From: Parahaliea mediterranea
GTDB taxonomy: Bacteria; Pseudomonadota; Gammaproteobacteria; Pseudomonadales; Halieaceae
Direction of reading: 5' to 3'
DNA length: 64,000 nucleotides
NCBI RefSeq assembly: GCF_017255185.1
Contig: NZ_JAFKCZ010000002.1
Span: 202,928-266,927 of the forward strand
The translations under genes were made by a program, and so were the position numbers. Below are positions 43,620 to 55,267 of this stretch, piece by piece (positions within the stretch are counted from its first letter, which is position 1; each line of letters begins with the position of its first letter). Under the pieces are notes generated by a model. It saw only the letters and a list, made by a program, of their open reading frames with translations, searched no databases and had not been told where the DNA came from.

Positions 43620-45094
43620 ACATGGTGGCGCTGCTGTTGATACTGGGTCTGGGCGGCCTGGCCGCGCTGTACAGCGAGCGCCTGCACCCGGGGTTGCCGC
43701 GCTGGATGTCTCTGGCGGTGTGCGCGCTGGCGCTGTTGTGCCTGCTGCCGACCGCCGGCGCCAGCGGGGTGGCGCCCGGAACCTGGCTCCAGCACCTGCG
43801 GGTGGACTGGCTGCCCCGGCTCGGCATCAGCTTCGAGCTCGGCCTCGACGGCCTCAGCTGGCTGCTTGTGGCACTGAGCCTGCTGCTCGGCCTGATCGCG
43901 GTGGCATCCTCCTGGGACGAAATCGATTTCCGCCCCGGCCTGTTCCAGGCCAACCTGCTGTGGACCCTGACCGGTGTGTGCGGCGTGTTCCTGGCCCTCG
44001 ACCTAGTGCTGTTCTTCCTGTTCTGGGAAGTGATGCTGGTCCCCATGTACCTGCTGATCGCCATCTGGGGCCACGAGGACCGGGCCCGCGCGGCGATGAA
44101 ATTCTTTATCTTTACCCAGGCCTCCGGCCTGCTGATGCTGGTGGCCATCGTCACCCTCGCCGTGACCGTTGGCGCCGGCGGCCAGCTCAGTTTCAGCTAC
44201 TTCGACCTGCTGGGCGGCGCACTGGAGCCGCGCACGGCCTACCTGCTGATGCTGGGCTTTTTCCTGGCCTTCGCGGTCAAGCTGCCGGCCTTCCCCTTCC
44301 ACACCTGGCTGCCCGACGCCCACACCCAGGCGCCCACCGCGGGCAGCGTGCTGCTGGCGGGCATTCTGCTCAAAACCGGCGCCTACGGCCTGCTGCGTTT
44401 CTGCCTGCCCCTGTTTCCGCAAGCCTCCGCGGAGTTCGCGCCGGTGGCCGTGGCGCTGGGCGCCGCCGGCGTCATCTACGGCGCGGTACTGGCTTTCGCC
44501 CAACGTGACTTCAAGCGCCTGGTGGCCTACAGCAGCGTCAGCCACATGGGGTTTGTCCTGCTGGGGCTCTACGCCTTCAACGCACTGGCGGTGCAGGGGT
44601 CGATCATGCAGATGGTGGCCCACGGGGTCAGCACCGCGGCCCTGTTCATGATGGCGGGCGCCTTGCAGCACCGCCTGCACACCCGCGACATGGCGCGCAT
44701 GGGCGGCCTCTGGGCCCAGGCGCCGCGCATGGGGGCCTGCGCGCTGTTTTTCGCGGTGGCCTCCCTCGGCCTGCCGGGCCTGGGGAATTTCGTGGCCGAA
44801 TTCCTGGTGCTCGCGGGGCTGTTCGCGGTGCGTCCCTGGATGACCTTGCTGGCGGCCCTGGGCCTGATCACCGCGGCGATCTACGCCCTGTGGATGATAC
44901 AGCGCACCTTCCAGGGCCCGGCCCGAGAGGAACTGTCGCCGACAGATTTCGGCGCCCGCGAAATGCTCGCCATGGCGGCGATGATGTTCGCCCTGCTGTG
45001 GCTGGGGCTCTACCCGCAACCGGTGCTCGACATCGCCCGCCCGGTGGTGGATCACCTGCTGCAATTCGACTTCAGCGTGCGGGAGGCCCTGTGA
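43616..45094 (+). CDS. nuoM: NADH-quinone oxidoreductase subunit M (antiporter-like)
   Basis: The product is 492 residues with about 14 membrane helices. FFLFWEVMLVPMYLLIAIWGHEDR holds the conserved Glu. FAVKLPAFPFHTWLPDAHTQAPTAGSVLLAGILLKTGAYGL holds the proton-path Lys and His, and FKRLVAYSSVSHMGFV follows. The start is a GTG at 43616 (GTGA overlap with nuoL) or an ATG at 43622. The nuoN start overlaps its stop. Confidence 0.96.
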   Translation: MNMVALLLILGLGGLAALYSERLHPGLPRWMSLAVCALALLCLLPTAGASGVAPGTWLQHLRVDWLPRLGISFELGLDGLSWLLVALSLLLGLIAVASSWDEIDFRPGLFQANLLWTLTGVCGVFLALDLVLFFLFWEVMLVPMYLLIAIWGHEDRARAAMKFFIFTQASGLLMLVAIVTLAVTVGAGGQLSFSYFDLLGGALEPRTAYLLMLGFFLAFAVKLPAFPFHTWLPDAHTQAPTAGSVLLAGILLKTGAYGLLRFCLPLFPQASAEFAPVAVALGAAGVIYGAVLAFAQRDFKRLVAYSSVSHMGFVLLGLYAFNALAVQGSIMQMVAHGVSTAALFMMAGALQHRLHTRDMARMGGLWAQAPRMGACALFFAVASLGLPGLGNFVAEFLVLAGLFAVRPWMTLLAALGLITAAIYALWMIQRTFQGPAREELSPTDFGAREMLAMAAMMFALLWLGLYPQPVLDIARPVVDHLLQFDFSVREAL

Positions 45095-46530
45095 GCGGGG
45101 CGGAACTGCAGGCCATTCTCCCCCTGGGCATCCTCGCCGGCGGCATCATTCTGGTCATGCTGCAAATCGCCTTCCGGCGCCACCTGGCCACCTCCATAAG
45201 CCTGTCGCTGCTCACCCTGCTGGCGACCGCAGCCGCCGCGCTCGAGGGCGGCGCCGACATGCCGGTAACGCCGCTGCTGCAGGCCGATAGCTTCGCGCGC
45301 CTGTTCACGGTGCTGTTCTGCCTCGCGGGCGCGATCTCGACCCTGCTGTCCACCGACTACCTGGGCCAGCGGGACGACGAACCCGAGGAGTACTACCTGC
45401 TGCTGTTGCTCAGTAGCCTGGGGGCCTGCGTACTGGCCTACGCCAGTCATCTCGCCTCCCTGCTACTGGGGCTGGAGTTGATGTCGGTGGCGCTCTACGC
45501 CCTGATCGCCTACCCCAACAAGGCGCCCCTGCCGCTGGAAGCGGCGGTCAAGTACCTGATGCTATCGGGGGCCGCGTCCGCCACCGCGCTGTTCGGCTTT
45601 GCCCTGCTCTACGCCGGCACCGGCAGCCTGTCATTCACCGGACTGGGCCAGGCGCTGGACGCAAACCCGGAAACCGGCGTCCTGCTGCCGGTGGCGGCGG
45701 TGATGGTCGTCGCGGGGCTGGCCTTCAAACTCTCCCTGGTACCCTTCCACCTGTGGACGCCCGACGTCTACCAGGGCGCCCCGTCGCCGATCACCGGCTT
45801 CCTCGCCTCGGTGTCCAAGGCCGCGGTGCTGGTGGTGCTGTTGCGCTGGTTCTCCGACGCCAACCTGTTCCGCTTTCCCGCGCTGGTGCAAACCACGGCG
45901 GTCCTGGCCGTGCTCAGCATGCTGGTGGGCAACCTGCTGGCCCTGTTGCAGGACAACATCAAGCGCATGCTGGCCTATTCCTCCATCGCACACATGGGCT
46001 ACCTGATGATCGTGTTCGCGGCCGCGGCCGCGCCGGGGCAGCGCGACTTCGCCCTGGAGGCGGCCAGTTACTACCTGATCGCCTACACCGCCACCACCCT
46101 GGCGGCCTTCGCGCTGCTGACCATGCTGGGGGCTGGTGAGGGTGGCCGCGAACACTGCCAGCTACAAGACGTGAGCGGCCTGTTCTGGCGCTATCCGGGC
46201 CCGGCCATCCTGCTGTTGGTGGCGCTGCTATCGCTGGCGGGCATCCCCCTGACCGCCGGCTTTCTCGCCAAATTCTACCTGGTGGGCGCCGCCAGCGGCA
46301 GCGGGCAGTGGGTCCTGCTGGGCAGCCTGGTGATAGGCAGCGCCATCGGTATCTACTACTACCTGCGCGTGGTGTTCTACATGAGTCGACGCCCCGGGGA
46401 ATACCAGTCCCGCCCCGGGATGACCCGGTTTTGGCCGGTCCGGCTCACCGCCTGGTTGCTGGTGGCCGCGGTTTTACTGCTCGGCGTGCTGCCGCAACCG
46501 CTATTGCACTACTTAGCGTCTATACTCTGA
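45091..46530 (+). CDS. nuoN: NADH-quinone oxidoreductase subunit N (antiporter-like)
   Basis: The product is 479 residues with about 14 membrane helices, the last subunit of the operon. LLGLELMSVALYALIAYPN has the conserved Glu. GLAFKLSLVPFHLWTPDVYQGAPSPITGFLASVSKAA holds Lys and the HLW motif, and NIKRMLAYSSIAHMGYLMI follows. The start is a GTG overlapping nuoM. No further nuo gene follows; a 56-bp gap precedes the CBS protein. Confidence 0.96.
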   Translation: MSGAELQAILPLGILAGGIILVMLQIAFRRHLATSISLSLLTLLATAAAALEGGADMPVTPLLQADSFARLFTVLFCLAGAISTLLSTDYLGQRDDEPEEYYLLLLLSSLGACVLAYASHLASLLLGLELMSVALYALIAYPNKAPLPLEAAVKYLMLSGAASATALFGFALLYAGTGSLSFTGLGQALDANPETGVLLPVAAVMVVAGLAFKLSLVPFHLWTPDVYQGAPSPITGFLASVSKAAVLVVLLRWFSDANLFRFPALVQTTAVLAVLSMLVGNLLALLQDNIKRMLAYSSIAHMGYLMIVFAAAAAPGQRDFALEAASYYLIAYTATTLAAFALLTMLGAGEGGREHCQLQDVSGLFWRYPGPAILLLVALLSLAGIPLTAGFLAKFYLVGAASGSGQWVLLGSLVIGSAIGIYYYLRVVFYMSRRPGEYQSRPGMTRFWPVRLTAWLLVAAVLLLGVLPQPLLHYLASIL

Positions 46531-46586
46531 ATGTGTGGCAGGCATTGGCAACAAGAACCACAAGCGCTAGCTGCTAGGGAGGCACC

Positions 46587-46988
46587 ATGCTGCAATCCGT
46601 AAACCTGCGCGACTACATGCTGACCAATCCGGTGAAGGTCAAGGCCACCGACAATGTCCTCGAGGCCATGCAAGTCATCATCGACAACCGGATTTCGGGC
46701 GTGTGCGTGGTCGATGACCAGAACAACCTGGTGGGCATCCTGTCGGAGCTCGACTGCCTGCGAGCGGCTCTCAGCGCCGTCTACAACGAGGGCAACATCG
46801 GCGCGGTCAGCGAGTACATGGCCAGCGACAACCTGGTGGTGGCCCATCCCAACGAGGATATCGTGGATGTGGCCCAGGACATGCTGCTCAAGAACAAGCG
46901 CCGACGCCCGGTGGTGGAGGACGGCAAGCTGGTGGGGCAGATCACCTGCCGGCAGTTACTGAAGGCGGTGAAGAAGTTCCGGAGCTGA
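46587..46988 (+). CDS. CBS domain pair protein
   Basis: The product is 133 residues made of two CBS motifs: MLTNPVKVKATDNVLEAMQVIIDNRISGVCVVDDQNNLVGILSELD (about 11-55) and YMASDNLVVAHPNEDIVDVAQDMLLKNKRRRPVVEDGKLVGQITCRQLL (about 78-128). Such pairs bind adenosine nucleotides and act as energy sensors. No partner domain is fused. The ATG has AGGGAGG 6 bases upstream. It may be co-transcribed with the nuo operon (56 bp gap). Confidence 0.9.
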   Translation: MLQSVNLRDYMLTNPVKVKATDNVLEAMQVIIDNRISGVCVVDDQNNLVGILSELDCLRAALSAVYNEGNIGAVSEYMASDNLVVAHPNEDIVDVAQDMLLKNKRRRPVVEDGKLVGQITCRQLLKAVKKFRS

Positions 46989-47155
46989 TTCCAGGCGTCC
47001 GCCCCCTGCCCCCGGCAGGGGCACCCGGGGGCGGGCAGCCGACGGGAACGCCCGGGGGCACGCACAATCCGGGAGAAAATTCCAGATCGTTTTCCGCGAT
47101 TGACTCGCGCATAATGCCGGGCGATGTCCGTCCATAACCTAGCATTCGAATCCCC
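46989..47155. other. Intergenic region with GC-rich hairpins
   Basis: CCCTGCC-CCC-GGCAGGG at 47004-47020 can form a 7-bp hairpin and CCCGGGGGC occurs twice after it (about 47024 and 47051). There is no clear T-run, so it is not a canonical terminator. The tex start follows near 47156. Confidence 0.5.
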
Positions 47156-49477
<2,322 letters not shown>

Positions 49478-49481
49478 TCCG

Positions 49482-50747
49482 CTAGCTTGCCTCCCGTTCC
49501 CCCACCCAGGCGAGGAAGGCCTCCTCGCTCAGGGCGGGGGCATAGAGAAAGCCCTGCACGCAGTCACAGCCCAGGGCCGCCAGGCGGTCCCGGGTCGCCT
49601 CGTCCTCGACACCTTCGGCCACCACCTTGAAATCAAACAGGTGGGCGATTTCGATAATGATGCGCACCAACTCCTCTTCCCGCCGTTGCGCCATCATGCG
49701 CCGCACGAAGGACTTGTCGATTTTCAGCTCCGTCGCCGGGATGTGCTGGAAGTAGGACAGGGAGGAATAGCCGGTGCCAAAGTCGTCGATCGACAGGCGC
49801 ACTCCCTGCTCGCACAGCTCTCGCAACACATGGAAGCCCGCTTCCTTGTCCTCGATCACCGCGTCCTCGGTAATTTCCAGGGTCAACAGGGCCGGGGCTA
49901 CCCCCCAGATGTTGAGCGCATCGTGGACCATGTTCGCGAGATCGGGATGGTTCACCATGCTGGCGGGCACATTGACCGAGAGCGGCAGTTCACAGCGCCA
50001 TTGCCGGAGCTGGCGCAGCGCGCGGTTGAGCACCCATTTACTGAGATCGTAAACCCTGCCCGACTCCTCGGCCATGCGCACCACGCGGTCCGGGGAGATC
50101 GCGCCGTGGCCGGGGAGTTCCCAGCGCAACAGGGCCTCGGCCCCCTCCACGCGACCGGAGTGCAAACTGATCTTGGGCTGGTAGTGGAGTTCCAGGGCGT
50201 TGTCGTAAAGCGCTTCGGCAAAGCGCTGCTCAAGCTCGAGATCCGGGGACTGGCCCGGCTGCTCCCGCAACAACTCCTCGATGGCGAGAGTGCCGCCCAT
50301 CTTGACCTGTGCAAGGCTCGCCTCGGCCTGCGCCAGCACCGCGCCCCGCGAGTAGTTTCCCGGGCGCCCAAAAGCCAGGCCGATATTGACCTCGACCGAT
50401 AGCCCCACGTCGTCGATATCCAGGCCGTCCTCCAGCAAGCGCTGAACGCGATTGACCGCCAGGGCGATAAAGCCCGGATTTTGCAACTGGGGCAGGATGA
50501 AGGCGAAGCCGTGGCTGCCGATACGATACACCGTGTCCGGCAGCTTGCTGACCGACAGCAGCTGGCCCGCGGCCTCGCGCAGCAGCCCGTCACCGGCCTC
50601 AAAACCCAGGCGGCGATTGATCGCCCCCAGGTTGCTGAGGTCGATGAGCAGTAGACCGAGGTTATCGCCGCCGCGCTCCGCGTGGCCCAGCGCCTCACCC
50701 AGGCTAAGCAGGAATTCCCCACGGCGGATGGCTGGCACCGGCGCCAC
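49482..50747 (-). CDS. GGDEF (degenerate)-EAL domain cyclic-di-GMP protein
   Basis: The product is 421 residues. The N-terminal diguanylate-cyclase-like domain has lost its GGDEF: at that site it reads YRIGSHGFAFIL, so cyclase activity is not expected. The EAL domain has the catalytic set: EALLRW, NVPAS, LEITED, SIDDFGTGYSSL, LKIDKSFV, AEGVED and CVQGFLY. So it is probably a working c-di-GMP phosphodiesterase (to pGpG). It has no membrane span or sensor domain. The GTG start overlaps the stop of the HD-GYP gene (TAGTG). Co-translation with that gene suggests one c-di-GMP module. Confidence 0.9.
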   Translation of the reverse strand: MAPVPAIRRGEFLLSLGEALGHAERGGDNLGLLLIDLSNLGAINRRLGFEAGDGLLREAAGQLLSVSKLPDTVYRIGSHGFAFILPQLQNPGFIALAVNRVQRLLEDGLDIDDVGLSVEVNIGLAFGRPGNYSRGAVLAQAEASLAQVKMGGTLAIEELLREQPGQSPDLELEQRFAEALYDNALELHYQPKISLHSGRVEGAEALLRWELPGHGAISPDRVVRMAEESGRVYDLSKWVLNRALRQLRQWRCELPLSVNVPASMVNHPDLANMVHDALNIWGVAPALLTLEITEDAVIEDKEAGFHVLRELCEQGVRLSIDDFGTGYSSLSYFQHIPATELKIDKSFVRRMMAQRREEELVRIIIEIAHLFDFKVVAEGVEDEATRDRLAALGCDCVQGFLYAPALSEEAFLAWVGEREAS

Positions 50748-51976
50748 TACAACTGGATCCCCGTCATGTCGATGCCATAGGCCTCCGGTTCCAGGCTGCC
50801 GACAATATCCAGAGGTTCACCCGCGGCGGTTTGGGTCTGCTCCTTGAGGTCCAGTGTGTGCATGTCGGCGACCGGCTGCTTGTCGGCGTCCAGCAGTACC
50901 ATGACCCGCGGACGCAAACGGCGCGTGCGGTACTCGGCGATCACCACCGCCACCTCTCCCGAGGACAGTTCCACCAGCGAGCCCGCGGGATAGATGCCCA
51001 CGGCCTGGATAAACTCCTCCACCAGCTCGGCCTGGAAGTCCACGTCACGCCACTCGTAAAGCATTTTGATCGCCGCGGAGGGCGATGTGGCGCGGGCGTA
51101 GGCACGGTGACTGGTGATGGCGTCGTAACAGTCGACTATCGCGGCAATACGGGCGAATACCGGTATCTGGTCGCCACCGAGGCCCGCGGGATAACCCGAA
51201 CCGTCATGGCGCTCGTGATGGTGGGCGACCATATCGAGGACGTCCTGGTTCATCAGGCCGGTTTCACGCACCATGTCGACGCCGAGAGCCACGTGCCGCC
51301 GCACCTGCACGAGTTCCTCCTCGGTCAGCGGCCGGTCCGCGCGCAGCAGCGCCTGGTCCAGGCGCAGCTTGCCGATATCGAACAGCAGGCCGCCGATGGC
51401 CAGGGAGCGCAGGTCCGAGCGCGGCAGCCCCAGCTGTCGCCCCAGGGCCACGGCCCACACCGAAGCGCCGAGCGAATGCTGGTAGGTATAGTGGTCCTGC
51501 TGCTTGAGCCGGGCGAGCCAGATGCAGGCGTCGGGGTTGCGCGAGATGCTGTCGATCATCGGCTCCACCGACTTGCGCACCCGCAGCACATCCAGCGACC
51601 CGCCCCGGGAGACGTTGGAGAAAATTTCCTCGATCCCCTCCGACAGGGCCTGAACCGCCTCCCTGGCGCGGGGAAATTCATCCGCCCACTCCGCCCGGTC
51701 CCGGTAGGACTTCAGGGTTCTCTGGCTGAACAGCGACTCGATGGGACGCCGCGGGCGCTGACTGAGCTTGCGCTGCGCCAGCTCCAGCGTCGCGCGGCTC
51801 TTCTGCAGGTCCACGTAGACGTACTGGCACAGTTCCCGCAGCTTGGCCAGCTCATCCTCGCTCGAGATGCGAAAACCCTGCATCGCGAAGGGCGATTCCA
51901 GCCAGGGGCGGTCCAACCCCGATACATACATTCCGACCTTGAGGTCGGCGGTATACACTTTCTCGACTTCAATCAT
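50747..51976 (-). CDS. HD-GYP domain protein with FD in place of HD
   Basis: The product is 409 residues. An N-terminal DUF3391-like region (VEKVYTADLKVGMYVSGLDRPWLESPF) precedes the HD-GYP domain at about 150-330. The motif HHERHDGSGYP (253-263) is intact, and His167, His228, His253/254 and Asp282 are present. But the signature HD reads FD: GGLLFDIGK (Phe199, codon TTC at 51382-51380). Loss of that metal ligand would weaken or abolish c-di-GMP hydrolysis; a binding role is then possible. It is followed by an EAL gene in a 1-base overlap. Confidence 0.9.
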   Translation of the reverse strand: MIEVEKVYTADLKVGMYVSGLDRPWLESPFAMQGFRISSEDELAKLRELCQYVYVDLQKSRATLELAQRKLSQRPRRPIESLFSQRTLKSYRDRAEWADEFPRAREAVQALSEGIEEIFSNVSRGGSLDVLRVRKSVEPMIDSISRNPDACIWLARLKQQDHYTYQHSLGASVWAVALGRQLGLPRSDLRSLAIGGLLFDIGKLRLDQALLRADRPLTEEELVQVRRHVALGVDMVRETGLMNQDVLDMVAHHHERHDGSGYPAGLGGDQIPVFARIAAIVDCYDAITSHRAYARATSPSAAIKMLYEWRDVDFQAELVEEFIQAVGIYPAGSLVELSSGEVAVVIAEYRTRRLRPRVMVLLDADKQPVADMHTLDLKEQTQTAAGEPLDIVGSLEPEAYGIDMTGIQL

Positions 51977-52094
51977 CTATTATGCCGCGGTCCCGCCCCG
52001 GGAATCGGCACTAGCATACCGCGTGTGACGGGCAAAATCGCCCCGCTGGACACAGAGCCGGCCAACGGGTTTGGCAGCCGCCGGCCTTCGGGAG

Positions 52095-53948
52095 CTAGAA
52101 CGCGAAGTTGCGCGCGGCTTCGCGCATGCGCGGCCAGGCGCGCAGTGCCGCCGCGAATCCCCCGGCGCTCCGACGGATAACATCGGCTACCTGTTCCTCG
52201 TCGCCGCCGCTGGGCACATCGCCCACATCGGCGAGCCTGGCCGGCCGCTGCAGTGCCTCGACACAGTGCCGCGCGTTGATTTCAAGGTACTGCTTCCAGT
52301 CGGCGTCCAGCGACCCCGTATCGGCGAGCCGATCATTGATCGTCTGCAGCGTAAAGGCCTGGGCCCTGGCCATGCCCACGCGGTACCGGGCCAGCAGGGC
52401 GCCGTTGGGCATCCCGGCCAGCGCTTGCAGCGTCGTCGCCAGCGACTCCAGGCGCGCCTCAAAGCTGGTGACGGTGTCCTCCGGCTTGCTGCGGGACAGA
52501 TAGGCGGCCACGAGTTGCAGGCCGCCACGGGGTACGGCGCTGTCCCCGGCCACATTGCCCATGCGTTCCTCGAGTGGCATGTGGGGCACTGCCCAGTCAT
52601 ATTCCAGCACCGCCGAATCCGGCATCAGGTAATCGATCATGGCGCCGAACAACTGATCCTCGCCGCGCAATGCCGGAAAATAGGGAGGTAGCGGACGGCG
52701 GTTGTCCAACCCGGTAACCTGCGACATTACCGCGCGCTTGGATACCGTCGGCCCGGGGTGGCCCAGCCAGCACTGGCGCGAGCGGAGGGCGCGCATCAAC
52801 CCCCCCGGCACCGAGAGCATGCCCTCCACGCTGGCCGGGGTCATGTTGGGCAGCCAGCCGTTGTTGGCGGTCCCCGGGTCGCCCAGGGTCCCGGCCTGGG
52901 TGACCAGCACCGGCGACGACGCTCCCATGGTGCGGAACAGGGAGGCGCTGGTACCGCGCAGCTGCTGCGCCTGGAGCGCGGGCACACCGAGTTCGCCCAG
53001 CGCCTCGCCGAGCCCCATGCCCAGGCAGCGCGCGTGACCCGAGAGCGGGTCAAACTCGGCGCTGAACCACTGCTGCTGCCACTGCCCGGCCTCGTCGAAA
53101 AAGGCGGCCTCGCGCATGCCGTCGCTGAACATCACGCCGGAATAGCGCTGCGCGGGAATTCGCGCTTCGCACAGGACGTCGTCGTCCATTATCACGCAGC
53201 GGTCGCCCACGGATAGCAGCAGGCAGAGCGTGCGCGCCCTGCCGTAGGTTTTCATCGGTTGCCAGCGTTCCCGCTGCAACAGAAAACGGATGGCTTCACG
53301 GTCGTCGGGCAGGGCGGTTTCCAGCTCGGCGATCAGTCGCGACTGCGCCTCCTCGCCCACGTAGTGCATGGTGGTGGGGCTCACCAGGTTGAACTGCGCT
53401 ACGGCTTCGCGGTTGCGGGCGGCGTTGCCGGGGTCCCGTGAATCATCGACCAGATACAGTTGCTTCTGCCCCGCCAGGCGAACCTTGCGCAGCAGGGACT
53501 CCAGCAGGCGCTCCACCGCGGCCGGCCGGTCACAGGTGATCACAAAGGCCTTGGCGCGATCCAGAGCCTCGGCGGCGTCGCCGCTGTTGACCCGCTCGCA
53601 GATACTGGCGGCGCTAACCAGCAGGCCCGCATCCCGCACCATGCCCAGGACCCGCTCCGCATCGGCAACATTGCCCCCGAGTTGCGGGAACACCGCGACC
53701 AGGTGGCGCGCGTGTTCGGCCAGCGTCCGAAACACCGTACAGTGCTGCAACACCATGGCAACTTCCTGCTGTACGAGCATCTGCGCGCCGGTGGTCTTGC
53801 CCACCAACAGCGTGCCTCCAGCGGTCGCCAGGCTTTCATGGTCGTCCACGGCGAACAGCGGCTCGTCGCCGCCGGCCGCAGGCACCTCTGCCGTCTTATT
53901 GTCCCCGCCGACCTGGAAGGAGTAGGAAATGCGTGTTTCATCAGTCAT
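52095..53948 (-). CDS. Glycosyltransferase-like protein with PqqD-like N-terminal domain
   Basis: The product is 617 residues without a signal peptide. A PqqD-like region (HCTVFRTLAEHARHLVAVFPQL, VLGMVRDAGLLVSA, about 60-115) precedes a GT-A-like domain: KAFVITCDRPAAVERLLESLLRK and LYLVDDSRDPGNAARNREAV, then CVIMDDDVLCE, a DxD motif that would bind a nucleotide sugar and metal. A long C-terminal part contains GEDQLFGAMIDYL. Such a fold combination may modify a peptide or surface glycan. The start ATG at 53948 is used. It has no obvious operon partner. Confidence 0.7.
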   Translation of the reverse strand: MTDETRISYSFQVGGDNKTAEVPAAGGDEPLFAVDDHESLATAGGTLLVGKTTGAQMLVQQEVAMVLQHCTVFRTLAEHARHLVAVFPQLGGNVADAERVLGMVRDAGLLVSAASICERVNSGDAAEALDRAKAFVITCDRPAAVERLLESLLRKVRLAGQKQLYLVDDSRDPGNAARNREAVAQFNLVSPTTMHYVGEEAQSRLIAELETALPDDREAIRFLLQRERWQPMKTYGRARTLCLLLSVGDRCVIMDDDVLCEARIPAQRYSGVMFSDGMREAAFFDEAGQWQQQWFSAEFDPLSGHARCLGMGLGEALGELGVPALQAQQLRGTSASLFRTMGASSPVLVTQAGTLGDPGTANNGWLPNMTPASVEGMLSVPGGLMRALRSRQCWLGHPGPTVSKRAVMSQVTGLDNRRPLPPYFPALRGEDQLFGAMIDYLMPDSAVLEYDWAVPHMPLEERMGNVAGDSAVPRGGLQLVAAYLSRSKPEDTVTSFEARLESLATTLQALAGMPNGALLARYRVGMARAQAFTLQTINDRLADTGSLDADWKQYLEINARHCVEALQRPARLADVGDVPSGGDEEQVADVIRRSAGGFAAALRAWPRMREAARNFAF

Positions 53949-54156
53949 GGCGGGCACTCACTGTCTGGACGGCGAAAACCGGTGATTCTAGGGATAGTGG
54001 CGGGCACTGTAAACGCGGCCGGGGTCGCAAGGCCCTGTTCAGATACGATGATTTTGCCCTGTCACTTTCGAGACAGGGGGCTATTTTCCCCTTTAAAAAC
54101 ATTCGGTTATTCCACGGCGAACCTGCGTATGCGCGGACATAGCCAACGCCAATGCC

Positions 54157-55092
54157 CTAGTTGCCCAGACCGTAGTCCGCGGCATCGATTGCCAGGACAA
54201 CGTCGCTTTCACCCTCCACCCGCCGGCGCAACCATGGCCCCACGGCATTGAAGAGCCCGGCATTGCTGGCTAGCAAGGGCAGGCGCAGCAACAGGATATC
54301 CCCCGGCCGGTTCAGTCGCACGATGTGCTCGGGGTCGTTCGCGCGACGCTCTATACGCAATTCCCGCCAATCGATGGGCACTTGCTGCCCGGTTTGCCAG
54401 CGCATTTCCAGCTGTAGCGAGGCCAATTCCTGGTGAAACTGCTCGCACAAACCGCGCACCTGCGAAACCGGCCCCCCCGCGGAAAACCGCAGGCTCACGC
54501 CGTCGAAGGCACAGGCCAGGCCCTCGCCGCTGAATGCCCAGTCGACCTTGACGGTCTGGCGGGTCACCGGAATCGGCCCGGCCTGGCCAACCGAAGGCAG
54601 CAGCCGGGCACAACGCCCTCCGGCGCAGAACGATTCCAGCACAGCCTGCTCATAGGCGGACTGTTCGCTGGCGCGGGGATGACTCAGCATTACCCGCTGC
54701 CCGCCCACCGTTACAACGACGGGCGCTACGCCCCGCCCCGGCGTCAGGCCCAGCTCCCCCGCGCTCTCGAGCCCCTGGCTCAGCTGCAGCACCTCGGCGG
54801 AGAACTGGTCCACGGCCATCGCCCAGCGGGAGGCGTCCCCTGGACCGCCTGGCTTGCGCGCCTCGTGGCGGGCGAGATCGGCCTCGGCCATGTACAGCTC
54901 GGCCAGCAGTGTCAGCGCCGCCCGGGCGAAAAGCCGTCGCTCGCTTTCGGGGCCCTCCTGCAGGGCGGTGACGACCCGTTGAAACCGCGAATCGGGCTGC
55001 TGGGCCTGAGTGGATAGCACGGGAGCGATCAGCAGCAGAAGCCCCGACACGGCGGTAAAACGAAGACATCTGGTGATTGCTGTCGCGGTCAT
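54157..55092 (-). CDS. Secreted protein of unknown function
   Basis: The product is 311 residues. A signal peptide (LRFTAVSGLLLLIAPVLSTQA, cleavage before QQP) precedes a helical first half (RRLFARAALTLLAELYMAEADLARHEARKPG). A beta-rich second half follows (VKVDWAFSGEGLACAFDGVSLRFSAGG, LEMRWQTGQQVPIDWRELRIERRAN). Four Cys occur (SFCAGGRCA, ACAF, LCEQF). I do not recognise a family. It lies 175 bp downstream of an OpgB/LTA-synthase-like gene on the same strand and may belong to the same transcript. Confidence 0.62.
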   Translation of the reverse strand: MTATAITRCLRFTAVSGLLLLIAPVLSTQAQQPDSRFQRVVTALQEGPESERRLFARAALTLLAELYMAEADLARHEARKPGGPGDASRWAMAVDQFSAEVLQLSQGLESAGELGLTPGRGVAPVVVTVGGQRVMLSHPRASEQSAYEQAVLESFCAGGRCARLLPSVGQAGPIPVTRQTVKVDWAFSGEGLACAFDGVSLRFSAGGPVSQVRGLCEQFHQELASLQLEMRWQTGQQVPIDWRELRIERRANDPEHIVRLNRPGDILLLRLPLLASNAGLFNAVGPWLRRRVEGESDVVLAIDAADYGLGN

Positions 55093-55267
55093 TTTTCCCC
55101 TGGGGAAAGGAAGAGGACATCCAGTATAACGCCGCCACTACCGCGGCGCCGGATGCTCTATCACGCTTGCCACCGCGGCGCGGCGGTCGAGGCTGAAACA
55201 CCGGACCTGCCCGCGGGCGAGCATCGCCACCGCCAGGGGCCGAAGCCAACCTGGCCGGATTCGCCCG

